A program made the position numbers and the translations under genes. This document shows, in pieces, positions 45,727 to 54,628 of a stretch of 64,000 nt of DNA. This DNA comes from an uncultured cyanobacterium (GTDB lineage Bacteria > Cyanobacteriota > Cyanobacteriia > CACIAM-69d), in the NCBI GenBank assembly GCA_937883785.1, contig CALGDE010000100.1, forward strand, positions 21,678 to 85,677. Direction: 5' to 3'. Numbering within the stretch: position 1 is the stretch's first letter; every line of letters starts with the position of its first letter. The notes beneath the pieces were generated by a model. The model made no database searches. It saw only the letters and a program-made list of their open reading frames with translations, and had not been told where the DNA came from.

Positions 45727-46353
45727 CTATCTTTTCACCTGTTCCACTTCAATATTGACTTCATTTAAAGTGCGGCGACGCAGCTCAACGGACTCGGTGC
45801 GCGGCAATAGGTCAAACACGTCCCTTAGGCGATCATCCACCGTTTCAAAGGGCACTTGCCCCACCTCGTCGAGAACCACTTTACCGCTGCCGTCAATCAC
45901 CACCGTTTGGGGAATGCGCCCTCGGTAGTAGAAGGCGGCTTTAGTGGAGTCGTTGGACCCTTCCGGCGGTAAGGCATCGACCAGGAGGGGAATAAAGTCC
46001 GCTGCTTTTCCGTAAAACGCCTGCAGTCGGGAGACGGTGCCCGAAAACTTCTTGCAGTCGGCACTGTCGTCCACATAGAAAAATAGAATGGCAGGCTTTT
46101 CCCGCGCCAGAGAATCAGCCAGCTTTACTTTGGGGGGAACCAAAGAGCCGTTTCCCGCATACAAGGCAAAGATATTGCCGTCGAAGCGATCGTCGGTCAG
46201 GGATGCGATCGCCGGATTTGTCCCCGAAATCCACAAACTGACAGCAAGGGCCAGGGAAAGGGCGATCGCCGCCACAGTCATAGGGACTTTCCTCAGATGC
46301 CGAGCCAAATATTGAACTGAGAACTTTTCTAAAAGTTTCCCCGTTGACGTCAT
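45727..46353 (-). CDS. Thioredoxin-like membrane protein, photosystem I accumulation factor type
   Basis: This 208-aa protein starts at the ATG with GGAG 6 nt upstream (the frame opens earlier, at 46497). It has one N-terminal membrane segment (about 26-46, AAIALSLALAVSLWISG) and a thioredoxin-like domain with FFYVDDSADCKKFSG, where only one cysteine remains of the usual CxxC, and a cis-proline-like RIPQTVVID. I believe it matches the cyanobacterial thioredoxin-like family containing Synechocystis Slr1796, linked to photosystem I accumulation; this is from memory and needs a search. It would sit in the thylakoid membrane. It is divergent from the DUF502 gene. Confidence 0.7.
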   Translation of the reverse strand: MTSTGKLLEKFSVQYLARHLRKVPMTVAAIALSLALAVSLWISGTNPAIASLTDDRFDGNIFALYAGNGSLVPPKVKLADSLAREKPAILFFYVDDSADCKKFSGTVSRLQAFYGKAADFIPLLVDALPPEGSNDSTKAAFYYRGRIPQTVVIDGSGKVVLDEVGQVPFETVDDRLRDVFDLLPRTESVELRRRTLNEVNIEVEQVKR

Positions 46354-46524
46354 TTTGGCTCCAGTTGCGCGTCCAGTCACGATCCATCCTCTCCGTGGGC
46401 TTATTCGTCCCTTAGGCATAAATACCAAAGGGTCTTTAAAAATAGTAGTGCCTTTGAGCGCCTTCGGTCGGGGATATTGGTACCATAAGGGCTGCAAAAG
46501 ACATAAGACGCTGGGGACGCCACG

Positions 46525-47235
46525 TTGTCTAAATTTGACCGATTTAAACAGAATCTAAAAAACGATCTGATTGCTGGCCTGTTGGTGGCAATTCCCTTGG
46601 CCACCACTATTTGGTTAACCATTACCTTGGGGCGCAACACCATTGAGGTGGTCACCAGCCTTCCCAAACGGTTTAATCCCTTTGCCCAGTTCAATTTGGA
46701 GCCGTGGGTTGTTACCCTGCTGGATTTACTAATTGGTCTTGCGGTACCCCTGTCGGTAATTTTGCTGCTGGGGCTGATGGCGCGAAATATTGCCGGGCAG
46801 TGGCTGCTAAACAACGGCGAGCGGGTAGTGCAGGGCATTCCCCTGGTGGGCAGCTTTTATCGCACGTTGAAGCAACTGTTAGAAACGCTGCTCCAGGATT
46901 CTAGCCAGCGTTTTCGGCGAGTGGTGCTGCTGGAATATCCGCGCCGGGGTCTTTGGACCTTGGGCTTTGTGACGGGGCAGGCGGGACCGGAAATTCAGTC
47001 TCAGCTTGACGAAGATATGCTTAGCGTCTTTTTGCCCACCACGCCGAACCCCACCTCCGGGTGGTATTGTGTCATTCCGGTGACGGATGTAATTGAGCTG
47101 TCTCTGTCTGTGGAAGATGCGTTCAAGATTTTGGTGTCGGGCGGAATTGTGTCCCCTAGCAGTGACGGGGCGATCGCCCGAGTAGGCAATTCTACCCGGC
47201 AAATTCGCGGCAAATCCCTGTCAAATCAAGGTTAA
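46525..47235 (+). CDS. DUF502 family membrane protein
   Basis: This 236-aa protein uses a TTG start with GGGGA 7 nt upstream; no in-frame ATG fits the conserved N-terminus SKFDRFKQNLKNDLIAGLL. Two membrane helices (about 15-38 and 68-92) precede a soluble domain with RRVVLLEYPRRGLWTLGFVT and TPNPTSGWY, the hallmarks of DUF502. Its role is unknown. It precedes nusB and ftsY on the same strand. Confidence 0.88.
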   Translation: MSKFDRFKQNLKNDLIAGLLVAIPLATTIWLTITLGRNTIEVVTSLPKRFNPFAQFNLEPWVVTLLDLLIGLAVPLSVILLLGLMARNIAGQWLLNNGERVVQGIPLVGSFYRTLKQLLETLLQDSSQRFRRVVLLEYPRRGLWTLGFVTGQAGPEIQSQLDEDMLSVFLPTTPNPTSGWYCVIPVTDVIELSLSVEDAFKILVSGGIVSPSSDGAIARVGNSTRQIRGKSLSNQG

Positions 47236-47384
47236 GCCTTATCCAATCTGGCTTACGCGTATTGACAACATCTGCTGGCGATACATAAGCCAGTAATACG
47301 TAGCTGTTATTCCAATAGCTGTTGTCTAAGCTTCCATTCAACGTCCATCTTGTTTCCCGGCCCTCTATATTTTGAGCCGCCCCT

Positions 47385-48065
47385 ATGCAAACCCGCCGTA
47401 TCGCCCGAGAACTTGCCCTGCTGGCCATCAGCCAGCTACCGTCCAAGCTGGATCCTAAGGCAGAAACCGGGGGTGCCCAAGACCTGTCAGAAATTTTGGC
47501 ATCGGCGGTAAAAACCCTCCAAACGGAAGCTCGCGAAGCTTTGGAAAGGGCAGGCGGTAGCCTACAGCGGGGGAATGATCGCCTCAATAAAACCGAAATG
47601 TTGGAAGAAAGTATCCAGGCAGGGGATGCGAAGCAGGCGATCGCTTTAGTGCGAGAAGCCATTGAACAAACCCAGTCCGCCATTGAACGGGTGGGGATGG
47701 CGATCGACTTTCCCGTGCTGCTGCAATCGGCGGAGCAGCCTGAGTTGCGGGCATTTGCTCTGGAACTAATTGAAGCGGTGATGAAATATCGCGACGACGT
47801 GGATGAGTACCTGGACGGCGTGATGCAGGATTGGCATATTAGCCGTCTGGCGCGTATTGATGCAGATATTTTACGGTTGGCAACGGTGGAGTTGCGCTAT
47901 GTGGGCACACCGGACCGGGTAGCCATTAACGAAGCGGTTGAGTTGGCAAAGCGCTATAGCGACGAAGAAAGCTACCGATTTGTAAATGGGGTTCTGCGTC
48001 GAGTGGTGGATGCTCAAAAGTCTGCCCAGAGAGCCGCTCGGAAAGCCGCCCGCGATAAATCCTAA
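47385..48065 (+). CDS. nusB: Transcription antitermination factor NusB
   Basis: This 226-aa protein starts MQTRRIARELALLAISQL. Its C-terminal half has DADILRLATVELRY and the hallmark RVAINEAVELAKRYSDEESYRFVNGVLRR. It is longer than E. coli NusB because of an insert of about 60 residues (helical, around 40-90), as expected for cyanobacterial NusB. NusB with NusE promotes processive rRNA transcription. ftsY follows 71 bp downstream. Confidence 0.93.
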   Translation: MQTRRIARELALLAISQLPSKLDPKAETGGAQDLSEILASAVKTLQTEAREALERAGGSLQRGNDRLNKTEMLEESIQAGDAKQAIALVREAIEQTQSAIERVGMAIDFPVLLQSAEQPELRAFALELIEAVMKYRDDVDEYLDGVMQDWHISRLARIDADILRLATVELRYVGTPDRVAINEAVELAKRYSDEESYRFVNGVLRRVVDAQKSAQRAARKAARDKS

Positions 48066-48136
48066 GATGCCCTAGAATCCAAGCTGTATTCAGGATTTCA
48101 CTGTACTTAATTAGTCCTAACTGCCCGTAAAGTTTC

Positions 48137-49870
48137 ATGGTTTTTAACTGGTTCCGCCGCCAATATGACGAGAAAAGCAAGCCAGAGGAGCAGCCTGAAA
48201 CAGGGGCTGAGACCACCAGTGAATCCGCTGAATCCGAAACCATAGCGGCTGAATCCGAAGATGTAGGGCCAGAAAGCGGGGATTCCGCTGCCGATGGTGC
48301 CGATGGCGATGCCAGTGGTGATGCCAGTGATGAGGACGAGGTTTCCCTAGACTATTTGGCATGGGCAAAGGCTGCATACCAAAATGTGCAGCAGCAGGCG
48401 GAAGAAGCAACGGAAGCCGAGGAGGCAGAGGTTGCCGAAGCCGACGTTACTGAAGCAACAGAAGCGCTTGAAGACGTAGAGGCGGCAGACGAAGAAACGG
48501 CAGACGAAGAAACGGCGGATGAGAGAAAGGTCGCAGCGGAGGCGACTGAAGATGTAGAGGAGGCAGACGAAGAAACGGCAGAAGGGGCAGCGGAAGACAC
48601 TGAGACTATTGAAGCGTCCGTCACCGAGGCAACCGCCGAATCAGCGGCGGGCACCGAGATCACGGAAACGCCGGTTACTGAGCCGCCGCAAGAGCCTGAG
48701 CCGCCGCAGGAAGCTGCCGCGCCAGTTTCATTTTTAGAGCGTGCTGAAGCGGAACGGGAAGAGCGGGTCGAGCGGGTCAAAGCTGAGGCGATCCTTCCTG
48801 AGCCCGACCCAATGGAAGAGGAAGAAGAACCGCCAGAGCCGATTATTGAATTTGACGAGAATTTTATTTGGTCAGCGGAAGTTTTAGCCGCCCAGGGACG
48901 CCGTCCTGAAGATGTTTCCCTTGAGGAAATCTCATGGCTAAATCAGTTGCGGAAGGGGCTGGATAAAACTCGCCAAGGATTGGTTAATGACCTGAAAAGC
49001 GTCTTTGGTCAGGGACCGCTAAACGACGAGGCTATCGAAGAAATCGAAGCATTATTGCTTCAAGCAGACGTGGGCGTTACGGCGACGGATTTAATTATTG
49101 ACGCGCTTCAAGAGAAATTGCGAGAGGAAACGCTGCCCCCCGATGAAGCGATCGCCTATCTGAAAAAAATTCTTCGGGACCTGCTCGACGAGCCAGCACG
49201 CAAGCCCGGTGACGACATCACCATGATTCCAATGCTGGTGCCGGAAAAAGAAAAGTTGAATATATGGCTGATGACCGGCGTTAACGGAGCCGGAAAAACC
49301 ACCACCATCGGTAAGTTGGCGCGGTTAGCCACGAAGTCTGACTATCGATGCCTGATTGCGGCGGCGGACACCTTCCGAGCAGCAGCAGTGGAACAAGTGC
49401 AGGAATGGGGACGACGTTCCGGCGTAGATGTAGTTGCCAACCCGGGGCAAAATACGGACCCAGCGGCGGTGGTGTTCGATGCCATCAGCGCTGCCCAGTC
49501 CCGCGATATCGAGCTGCTGTTGGTGGACACAGCGGGGCGATTGCAGAACAAGAAAAACTTGATGGAAGAGCTGAGCAAAATGCGGCGCATTGTGGACAAG
49601 AAAGCGCCGGGAACTTACATTGAGTCGTTGCTAGTTCTGGATGCAACGTTGGGACAAAACGGCTTACAGCAGGCGAAGCTGTTTGCTGAAGCGGCCCAGC
49701 TTAGCGGCGTTGTATTGACTAAGTTAGATGGCACGGCAAAGGGGGGGGTGGCGATCGCTGTAGCTCAGCAACTTAAACTACCGATCCGCTTTATTGGCGC
49801 CGGTGAAAAGGTGGAAGATCTCCGCCCCTTCTCTAGCTACGAATTTGTGGAAGCCCTCCTAAACGGCTAG
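48137..49870 (+). CDS. ftsY: Signal recognition particle receptor FtsY
   Basis: This 577-aa SRP GTPase docks ribosome-nascent-chain complexes at the membrane. The NG domain spans about 270-575: P-loop [10 protein letters not shown] near 382, [15 protein letters not shown] and [10 protein letters not shown], all intact. The first 230 residues are an acidic Ala/Glu/Thr-rich region with short internal repeats (for example [13 protein letters not shown], coded by 15-bp near-repeats at 48.48-48.53 kb). Acidic A domains occur in E. coli FtsY and aid membrane binding; this one is large and strongly repetitive. Confidence 0.95.
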   Translation: MVFNWFRRQYDEKSKPEEQPETGAETTSESAESETIAAESEDVGPESGDSAADGADGDASGDASDEDEVSLDYLAWAKAAYQNVQQQAEEATEAEEAEVAEADVTEATEALEDVEAADEETADEETADERKVAAEATEDVEEADEETAEGAAEDTETIEASVTEATAESAAGTEITETPVTEPPQEPEPPQEAAAPVSFLERAEAEREERVERVKAEAILPEPDPMEEEEEPPEPIIEFDENFIWSAEVLAAQGRRPEDVSLEEISWLNQLRKGLDKTRQGLVNDLKSVFGQGPLNDEAIEEIEALLLQADVGVTATDLIIDALQEKLREETLPPDEAIAYLKKILRDLLDEPARKPGDDITMIPMLVPEKEKLNIWLMTGVNGAGKTTTIGKLARLATKSDYRCLIAAADTFRAAAVEQVQEWGRRSGVDVVANPGQNTDPAAVVFDAISAAQSRDIELLLVDTAGRLQNKKNLMEELSKMRRIVDKKAPGTYIESLLVLDATLGQNGLQQAKLFAEAAQLSGVVLTKLDGTAKGGVAIAVAQQLKLPIRFIGAGEKVEDLRPFSSYEFVEALLNG

Positions 49871-50186
49871 GGCTGTCATCATCTGCGCTGGCGGATTCGG
49901 AGCCAGACCCAGACATTGTGGTGGATTTGCACAATCGGCGGCTGGAAGTGTCGCGAGAGTCTAGGGACGGTGTATGTCAGAGGTCGCGATCGCCCATGGC
50001 CGACACCAGTGAGGAATCGCCCCAGGAGCCTTTTCCACTGCCTAATTTCTCCAAAAGCTATTTTTAGCCAGCAAATCCGTATATTTTTGTAAAAGGCGTC
50101 TTTAGAAGCATTTGCAAACCATTGAGCGAAATGCACGAAGTCACGCCCGTAACCTTAATCCGGTATTTTCTCTGGTCAGTACTTTT
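49871..50186. other. Intergenic region after ftsY
   Basis: The 316 bp have open frames on both strands (including one of about 60 codons directly after the ftsY stop), but none has an initiation signal or family pattern. I call no gene. Confidence 0.4.
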
Positions 50187-50387
50187 ATGGAAACTCAGCC
50201 CCTGAAAACCAAAATTGAAGCCGTTCTGGCTCAGCGAGACTGGTTATTAAATCTCCTTGAAACTCCCGACCTGGGGGCGCTGCGCCTGGACGTTAATCAG
50301 GCCCTTGAAGAACTGGACGATCTTCAGGACGAATATGACGCAACCTTCCCCGGCACTGGTGAATCACAGACGATCGCAATCAACTAA
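50187..50387 (+). CDS. Small acidic hypothetical protein (66 aa)
   Basis: ATG 50187 opens a 66-aa frame, METQPLKTKIEAVLAQRDWL..., that looks like two amphipathic helices, the second ALEELDDLQDEYDATFPG. There is no recognised domain. The stop TAA (50385-50387) straddles the left boundary of MITE copy A: TA is the flanking dinucleotide and the last A is the first base of the element. The original C-terminus may therefore have been changed or only grazed by the insertion. Confidence 0.6.
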   Translation: METQPLKTKIEAVLAQRDWLLNLLETPDLGALRLDVNQALEELDDLQDEYDATFPGTGESQTIAIN

Positions 50388-50517
50388 GGACTGTCATTAT
50401 TTGAACTTCAAAGCCTTTAGCGGCGAGGATTTCAGCCCCCAGACGATCCTGTCTTGAAAGGAGGTGCCCTTCCTCCTGCTGTGTAAAGGCGTCTGGTGCT
50501 CAATGGATGACGCGCCC
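50387..50517 (+). mobile_element. MITE copy A
   Basis: This 131-bp copy is flanked by TA at 50385-50386 and 50518-50519. It begins AGGACTGTCATTATTTGAA and ends CAATGGATGACGCGCCC. Reversed, the right end gives GGGCGCGTCATC, an imperfect inverted match to the left end. Its interior differs from B-D between about 50440 and 50490. Confidence 0.85.
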
Positions 50518-50583
50518 TAATCCAAGGGGGCAGGAGCGGTAAAAGTCTTAGCCTTTTGCTCCTTAACGTCAGGTCGACGAAAA

Positions 50584-50736
50584 GCCCCCCTTGCCAAGGG
50601 GAGTTGGGGGAATCCTCTGATGCTTAAGCCGATCGCAGAAAATCTTGGTGACGGGGCGTAAGGTAAGGATCCCCCCTCAGTCCTCCCCTTTATCCGGGAG
50701 AAGCAAATTTGAACTAATCTTGTGCCATCGAACTGA
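50584..50736 (+). repeat. Dispersed repeat family 2, copy 1
   Basis: The stretch includes AATCCTCTGATGCTTAAGCC, then TCTTGGTGACGGGG, AAGGATCCCCCCTCAGTCC and GCAAATTTGAACT. The same blocks in the same order occur at 53.66-53.80 kb. The G- and C-runs can pair with each other. Confidence 0.8.
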
Positions 50737-50767
50737 CGTTCCTTCAGCACGCCCCAATAACGATTAA

Positions 50768-50807
50768 CGAACCTTGCCTTCGGATCCGGAGGTCAGGTTC
50801 GCTTTTT
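50768..50807 (+). terminator. Rho-independent terminator
   Basis: CGAACCT pairs with AGGTTCG around a second inner stem centred on CGGATCCG, followed by CTTTTT on the plus strand. It would end rightward transcripts before they reach the 3' end of ridA. Confidence 0.82.
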
Positions 50808-50814
50808 ATGTCCG

Positions 50815-51207
50815 TCAAATGACCGCGACACAGTCAATTTCCACCAGCACATCCTTCGGTAAGCGCGCCACCTGAACCGTTGCCCGCGCTGGAGCCGTCG
50901 CCTCATCAAAGGACTGGGCATACACCCCATTAACCGCGCCAAAGTCGTTCATATCCGCCAAAAAAATTGTAGTTTTCACCACGTCAGCAAAGGTAGCTCC
51001 CGCCGCCGCCAGCACCGCCGCCAAGTTGCTCATTACCAGCGCTGTCTGCTTCTCCACATCACCCTCGTGAGCCAGGGTATTGGTGCTGGGGTCAATGGCA
51101 ATTTGCCCTGACGCAAAGATCATTTCCCCCGTGGCGGCGATCGCTTGATTATAAGGACCCACCGGATTGGGAGCCTTGTCAGTTTTAATCACTCGCTTAG
51201 ATGCCAT
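50815..51207 (-). CDS. ridA: RidA family enamine/imine deaminase
   Basis: This 130-aa protein starts at ATG 51207 (GGAG 6 nt upstream; an in-frame ATG at 51270 is family-unlike). The family blocks are KAPNPVGPYNQAI, FASGQIAIDPSTN, a central VVKTTIFLADMNDF and the C-terminal ARATVQVARLPKDVLVEIDCVAV, with the substrate-binding Arg in the PARAT segment. RidA proteins hydrolyse reactive 2-aminoacrylate-type enamines made by PLP enzymes. The gene is monocistronic here. Confidence 0.93.
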   Translation of the reverse strand: MASKRVIKTDKAPNPVGPYNQAIAATGEMIFASGQIAIDPSTNTLAHEGDVEKQTALVMSNLAAVLAAAGATFADVVKTTIFLADMNDFGAVNGVYAQSFDEATAPARATVQVARLPKDVLVEIDCVAVI

Positions 51208-51725
51208 TGATACTCCTGCCTTAGACTTTGTTTCGATAATTTTGCTTCGCGCTACGGCAATACTACCCACCTAACGACCATGGGCAATGGATTAGAGCAT
51301 GGGCTAGAGACGCGACGCGACGCAATATCTAAAACGACGTCTAAAACATCTACTCCAAACATGCCCTTGAAACCCAGAATTCAACGTGTCGATAGCGTGC
51401 TGGAATGCGCAAAAAAATATCTATTCATAACCTGCACTTAATCAATTCAATAGCTTCATAACCACGTCATAGAAATTAAAATTTGGTTGCCTTGATCACA
51501 TTTAGTCCTTCTCAAGACTGATATTTTTTCCTGTGCGCATGGGTTATTTAGCAAATGTGCCCAGTACCGCTTGCAGGTTCAGGGAGAATTCTCGTAGGCG
51601 TCATTTTAGCTATAGTGGCTAGACCGACTGCCTGAACAGCTAGGTTGCCAATAGGTAGTTAAAGCTGTGCTGGAGTCATTACCCAGACCGCGCGTACTAG
51701 TGAGGAGTGAGTTCGAGGTTATTAC
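51208..51725. other. Divergent region between ridA and the porin gene
   Basis: There is no gene in these 518 bp. The part near the porin holds a TATAGT hexamer (51611-51616) that could be a -10 element, though I see no matching -35. The last 35 bases form the porin leader described separately. Confidence 0.45.
51700..51708 (+). promoter_or_regulatory. Possible Yfr1 sRNA target in the porin leader
   Basis: GTGAGGAGT lies 17 nt before the porin ATG. It is perfectly complementary to ACTCCTCAC, the core of the conserved single-stranded motif of the cyanobacterial sRNA Yfr1. Yfr1 is known to repress porin mRNAs in Prochlorococcus by pairing in the leader. The match here is 9 nt; the next two bases do not extend it. 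Confidence 0.45.
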
Positions 51726-53378
51726 ATGAAACGCTTATTGAATCTAAAGCTGGGTCTAGCGACATTAACCGCATCTGCCGGAGTCTTCGCAGCGATCGCC
51801 ACTGAGCCTGCCCGTGCAGAGCAGGTAGACGCAGTAGAAACCGTTGAAGTAGCTGAATTTGAAGCAACGGAAGTAGAAGCAACAGAAGAAGCTTCGTCCG
51901 TTGAGTATCTGCAAGAAGTCACCGCTATGTCGGGAATGGAGCAGGTTACCTCCGTATCCCAGCTAAGTGACGTATCCCCCACCGACTGGGCTTTCCAGGC
52001 ACTGCAATCCCTAGTGGAGCGCTACGGCTGTATTGCTGGTTATCCCGACGGCACCTATCGCGGCAACCGTGCCCTAACTCGTTATGAGTTTGCTGCCGGT
52101 TTGAACGCCTGCTTGGACCGCGTTAACGAACTAATTGCTGCTGCCACCGATCCTTTGGCAACCAAGGAAGACCTGAAAACCTTGCAGCGCCTTCAGGAGG
52201 AGTTTGCCGCTGAGCTAGCTGAGATTCGCGGTCGTGTGGATGCCCTAGAGGCCCGCACCTCTGAACTGGAAGCCAATCAGTTTTCCACCACCACCAAGTT
52301 GGTAGGTGAGGTTGTATTCAACCTGGCTGATAGCTTCACCGACGACGATGACTCTGAAACCGTCTTTGCCCACCGGGTTCGTTTGCAGCTAGTTTCCAGC
52401 TTCACCGGTAAGGACAAGCTATTTACCCGCTTGACCACCGGCAACATCGGCAACTCCTTCGCCAACGAAATCGGCACCAACGAAGGTCGCTTTGCCTTTG
52501 ATGGCCCTGGCGACAACACCTTCCGCCTAGACCGTTTACACTACGTCTTCCCCGTTGGTGATCAGCTAACCGTTTATGCGATGGCTAGCTTGGGTGGTCA
52601 CCACTTCTACACCGACACCATGAACCAGGGTCTAGAAGCTGGTGGTGGCGGTAACGGCGCCCTATCCCGCTTTGGTGAGCGTAATGCCATCTTCCGTCTA
52701 GGATTAGGCGGTCAAGGTGTGGGTTTGAAGTATCAGCTTAGCGACGTTATTACTTTGAACGCTGGCTACTTGGCTCGTGGCGGTAACGACCCCGCTGAAG
52801 GGCGTGGCTTGTTCAACGGTAACTACTCTGCGATGGCTCACGTCAAAGTTCAGCCTTCCAGCAACTTTAAGTTTGGTTTGACCTACATCAACGGCTATGA
52901 CCCCCGCAGCACTTTTGCTTTGGGTGGCACCGGTACCGGTTTGGGCAACCTGAACACCGACGGCATTGGTTTGGACACCGACGAGGGCGTTCGCACCAAC
53001 AGCTTTGGTGTTAACGCTATGTGGGACATCACCCCTAAGGTAAGCTTGCGCGGCTGGTTTAGCTACATTGATGCTGACTTCGTCGACGATGGCGACGGTG
53101 AAGTATTGACCTACGCAGGTGTGTTGGCACTGAAGGATCTCTTTGCAGAAGGTAACTTCGGCTATGTGCTTTTCGGTGCTGCTCCTTACCTAAGCAGTGC
53201 TGATGGCGACAGCGGCTTCGAGAGCGATGTTCCTCTTCACCTAGAGGCGGCTTACAAGATTAAGGTCAGCGATAACATCACCATCACTCCTGGCTTTATC
53301 TGGTTGCTCTCTCCCCAGCAGGACAGCGACAATGATGACGTGGTAATCGGAACTGTGCGTACAACGTTCTCGTTCTAG
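51726..53378 (+). CDS. Outer-membrane porin with SLH domain (OprB-like)
   Basis: This 550-aa protein has a signal peptide of about 30 residues ending at PARA. An acidic spacer is followed by one SLH domain (about 78-130: PTDWAFQALQSLVERYGCIAGYPDG... is its start), a coiled-coil segment (about 145-185) and a beta-barrel of the cyanobacterial OprB/iron-uptake-porin family to the C-terminal Phe (VRTTFSF). The SLH domain holds the peptidoglycan and the barrel sits in the outer membrane; the class carries ions and small solutes. GAGG lies 7 nt before ATG 51726. Confidence 0.93.
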   Translation: MKRLLNLKLGLATLTASAGVFAAIATEPARAEQVDAVETVEVAEFEATEVEATEEASSVEYLQEVTAMSGMEQVTSVSQLSDVSPTDWAFQALQSLVERYGCIAGYPDGTYRGNRALTRYEFAAGLNACLDRVNELIAAATDPLATKEDLKTLQRLQEEFAAELAEIRGRVDALEARTSELEANQFSTTTKLVGEVVFNLADSFTDDDDSETVFAHRVRLQLVSSFTGKDKLFTRLTTGNIGNSFANEIGTNEGRFAFDGPGDNTFRLDRLHYVFPVGDQLTVYAMASLGGHHFYTDTMNQGLEAGGGGNGALSRFGERNAIFRLGLGGQGVGLKYQLSDVITLNAGYLARGGNDPAEGRGLFNGNYSAMAHVKVQPSSNFKFGLTYINGYDPRSTFALGGTGTGLGNLNTDGIGLDTDEGVRTNSFGVNAMWDITPKVSLRGWFSYIDADFVDDGDGEVLTYAGVLALKDLFAEGNFGYVLFGAAPYLSSADGDSGFESDVPLHLEAAYKIKVSDNITITPGFIWLLSPQQDSDNDDVVIGTVRTTFSF

Positions 53379-53458
53379 AGTCTTGCTTTAAACCTATGGC
53401 GACTTTATGGGCGCCGTAGGTGAGAGCGAATTGTATTTCCTCTGTAAAACCACCACAG

Positions 53459-53497
53459 ATCGACCTGACAACTTGTGTTGTTCAGGTCGATTTTTTG
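53459..53497 (+). terminator. Porin gene terminator
   Basis: ATCGACCTGACAAC pairs with GTTGTTCAGGTCGAT (one bulged base) over a TTGT loop, followed by a T6 run. It is a strong intrinsic terminator about 80 bp after the porin stop. Confidence 0.95.
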
Positions 53498-53660
53498 CTG
53501 AGGCATGTTCGCCCAATAGCCCTTTATCTATACAGCTTTCATTAACAGGACCAACATAAAGCCCCCTTACCGAGGGGGACGTGGTAATTTCATACCCTTT
53601 ACCTCGCATCCCAACTTCAAACAAAACGTTCAAGGACGTTAGTTCGACGCAAAGCTCCGT

Positions 53661-53800
53661 TATTAAGGGGGGGATCCTCTGGTGCTTGAGCCGGTAGCGC
53701 GGGAAGTCTTGGTAACGGGGTTTAAGGGAAGGATCCCCCCTCAGTCCCACCTTGGTAAGGGGGGAAGCAGATTTGAGCTGATTTTGTGCAGTCGAACGAT
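53661..53800 (+). repeat. Dispersed repeat family 2, copy 2
   Basis: It shares GATCCTCTGGTGCTTGAGCC, then TCTTGGTAACGGGG, AAGGATCCCCCCTCAGTCC and GCAGATTTGAGCT with the copy at 50.6 kb. A further GGATCCTCCCTCGGG-like fragment follows near 53.81 kb. The 53379-53928 gap holds no gene besides these repeats and the terminator. Confidence 0.8.
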
Positions 53801-53928
53801 GTCAATGGTAAGGATCCTCCCTCGGGAACCCATGGATAAGGGGGGACGCCAATTCAGCGTTTTTCGGGGACTCAAGCAGCATGTCTTGCGTAAGTCTTGA
53901 TTAGTTTGAAACCCATGTCGGATTGCTG

Positions 53929-54561
53929 CTACGGGATTGTGTTGAGAAGGGCTGTGGCAATTTTGGTTAAGGAAGGAGGGTCGCTCAGCCGATGGTCGCT
54001 GTCCAATTCCACTAGTTCCACCCAATGACGCCCTTCCGTGTACTGGCGACTGTATTTAACGGGCACCGTATCGTCGTGGATGCCGTGGAAAATTTGAGTG
54101 GAAACAGTGTTGGAAATTTGGGTCCAATCGTAGCGCTGGGCGTCTTCCCAAAAGCTGTAGTTTAAGGAGCACTCTTGCTCTTCGCCGTGGTGGTACACCA
54201 ACATTTCTCCGGTGCTCTCCCAATGCTTTTGCTTTTCTGGGCTAAGGTTATCGCGCCATCGCTGGGGGAAGCCAAAGGCGGGGGCGAGGAGGATTAGGTG
54301 AGCAATTTGGTCTTTGAGACGATCGCCCAGATATGCCGCTGTCAGTCCACCAAAGCTGGAACCAATTAAGACTGCGCGATCGCCCCCGACGAGTTCAGTT
54401 ACCTGCTCCAGTTGGCGGGTCAGGGTTAGGTTTTCAAATCCTCCCTGGTTTAAATCTGGCGCTTCCAAGGTGATATTGCGATCCGCAATACAGTTTCTGA
54501 GATATTGCACTTTTTTTGATTTGGGACTGGAAGCAAAGCCGTGCAAATAGATGTAACGCAT
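53929..54561 (-). CDS. YqiA-like alpha/beta-hydrolase esterase
   Basis: This 210-aa protein starts MRYIYLHGFASSPKSKK, the HGFxSSP opening typical of YqiA/UPF0227 esterases. The nucleophile elbow is GSSFGG, the acid lies in HGIHDDTVPV and the catalytic His in LDSDHRLSD. The substrate is unknown. It converges on the repeat-rich gap after the porin gene. Confidence 0.85.
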   Translation of the reverse strand: MRYIYLHGFASSPKSKKVQYLRNCIADRNITLEAPDLNQGGFENLTLTRQLEQVTELVGGDRAVLIGSSFGGLTAAYLGDRLKDQIAHLILLAPAFGFPQRWRDNLSPEKQKHWESTGEMLVYHHGEEQECSLNYSFWEDAQRYDWTQISNTVSTQIFHGIHDDTVPVKYSRQYTEGRHWVELVELDSDHRLSDPPSLTKIATALLNTIP

Positions 54562-54628
54562 TGGGTCAAGGGGCGATAAAAATAGTCCTGTTTAAAATAC
54601 GGTAAGGCGCACTAAAACGGGTGCGCAG

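Noticed and set aside
45042..45758. Long plus-strand open frames across the SLH gene
   Set aside because: They are antisense to the Gly/Asp-rich coding region, whose composition suppresses stop codons on the other strand; their products are low-complexity and match no family.
49871..50136. Gene directly downstream of ftsY
   Set aside because: Open frames exist on both strands but none has a start with a ribosome-binding site or a recognisable domain.
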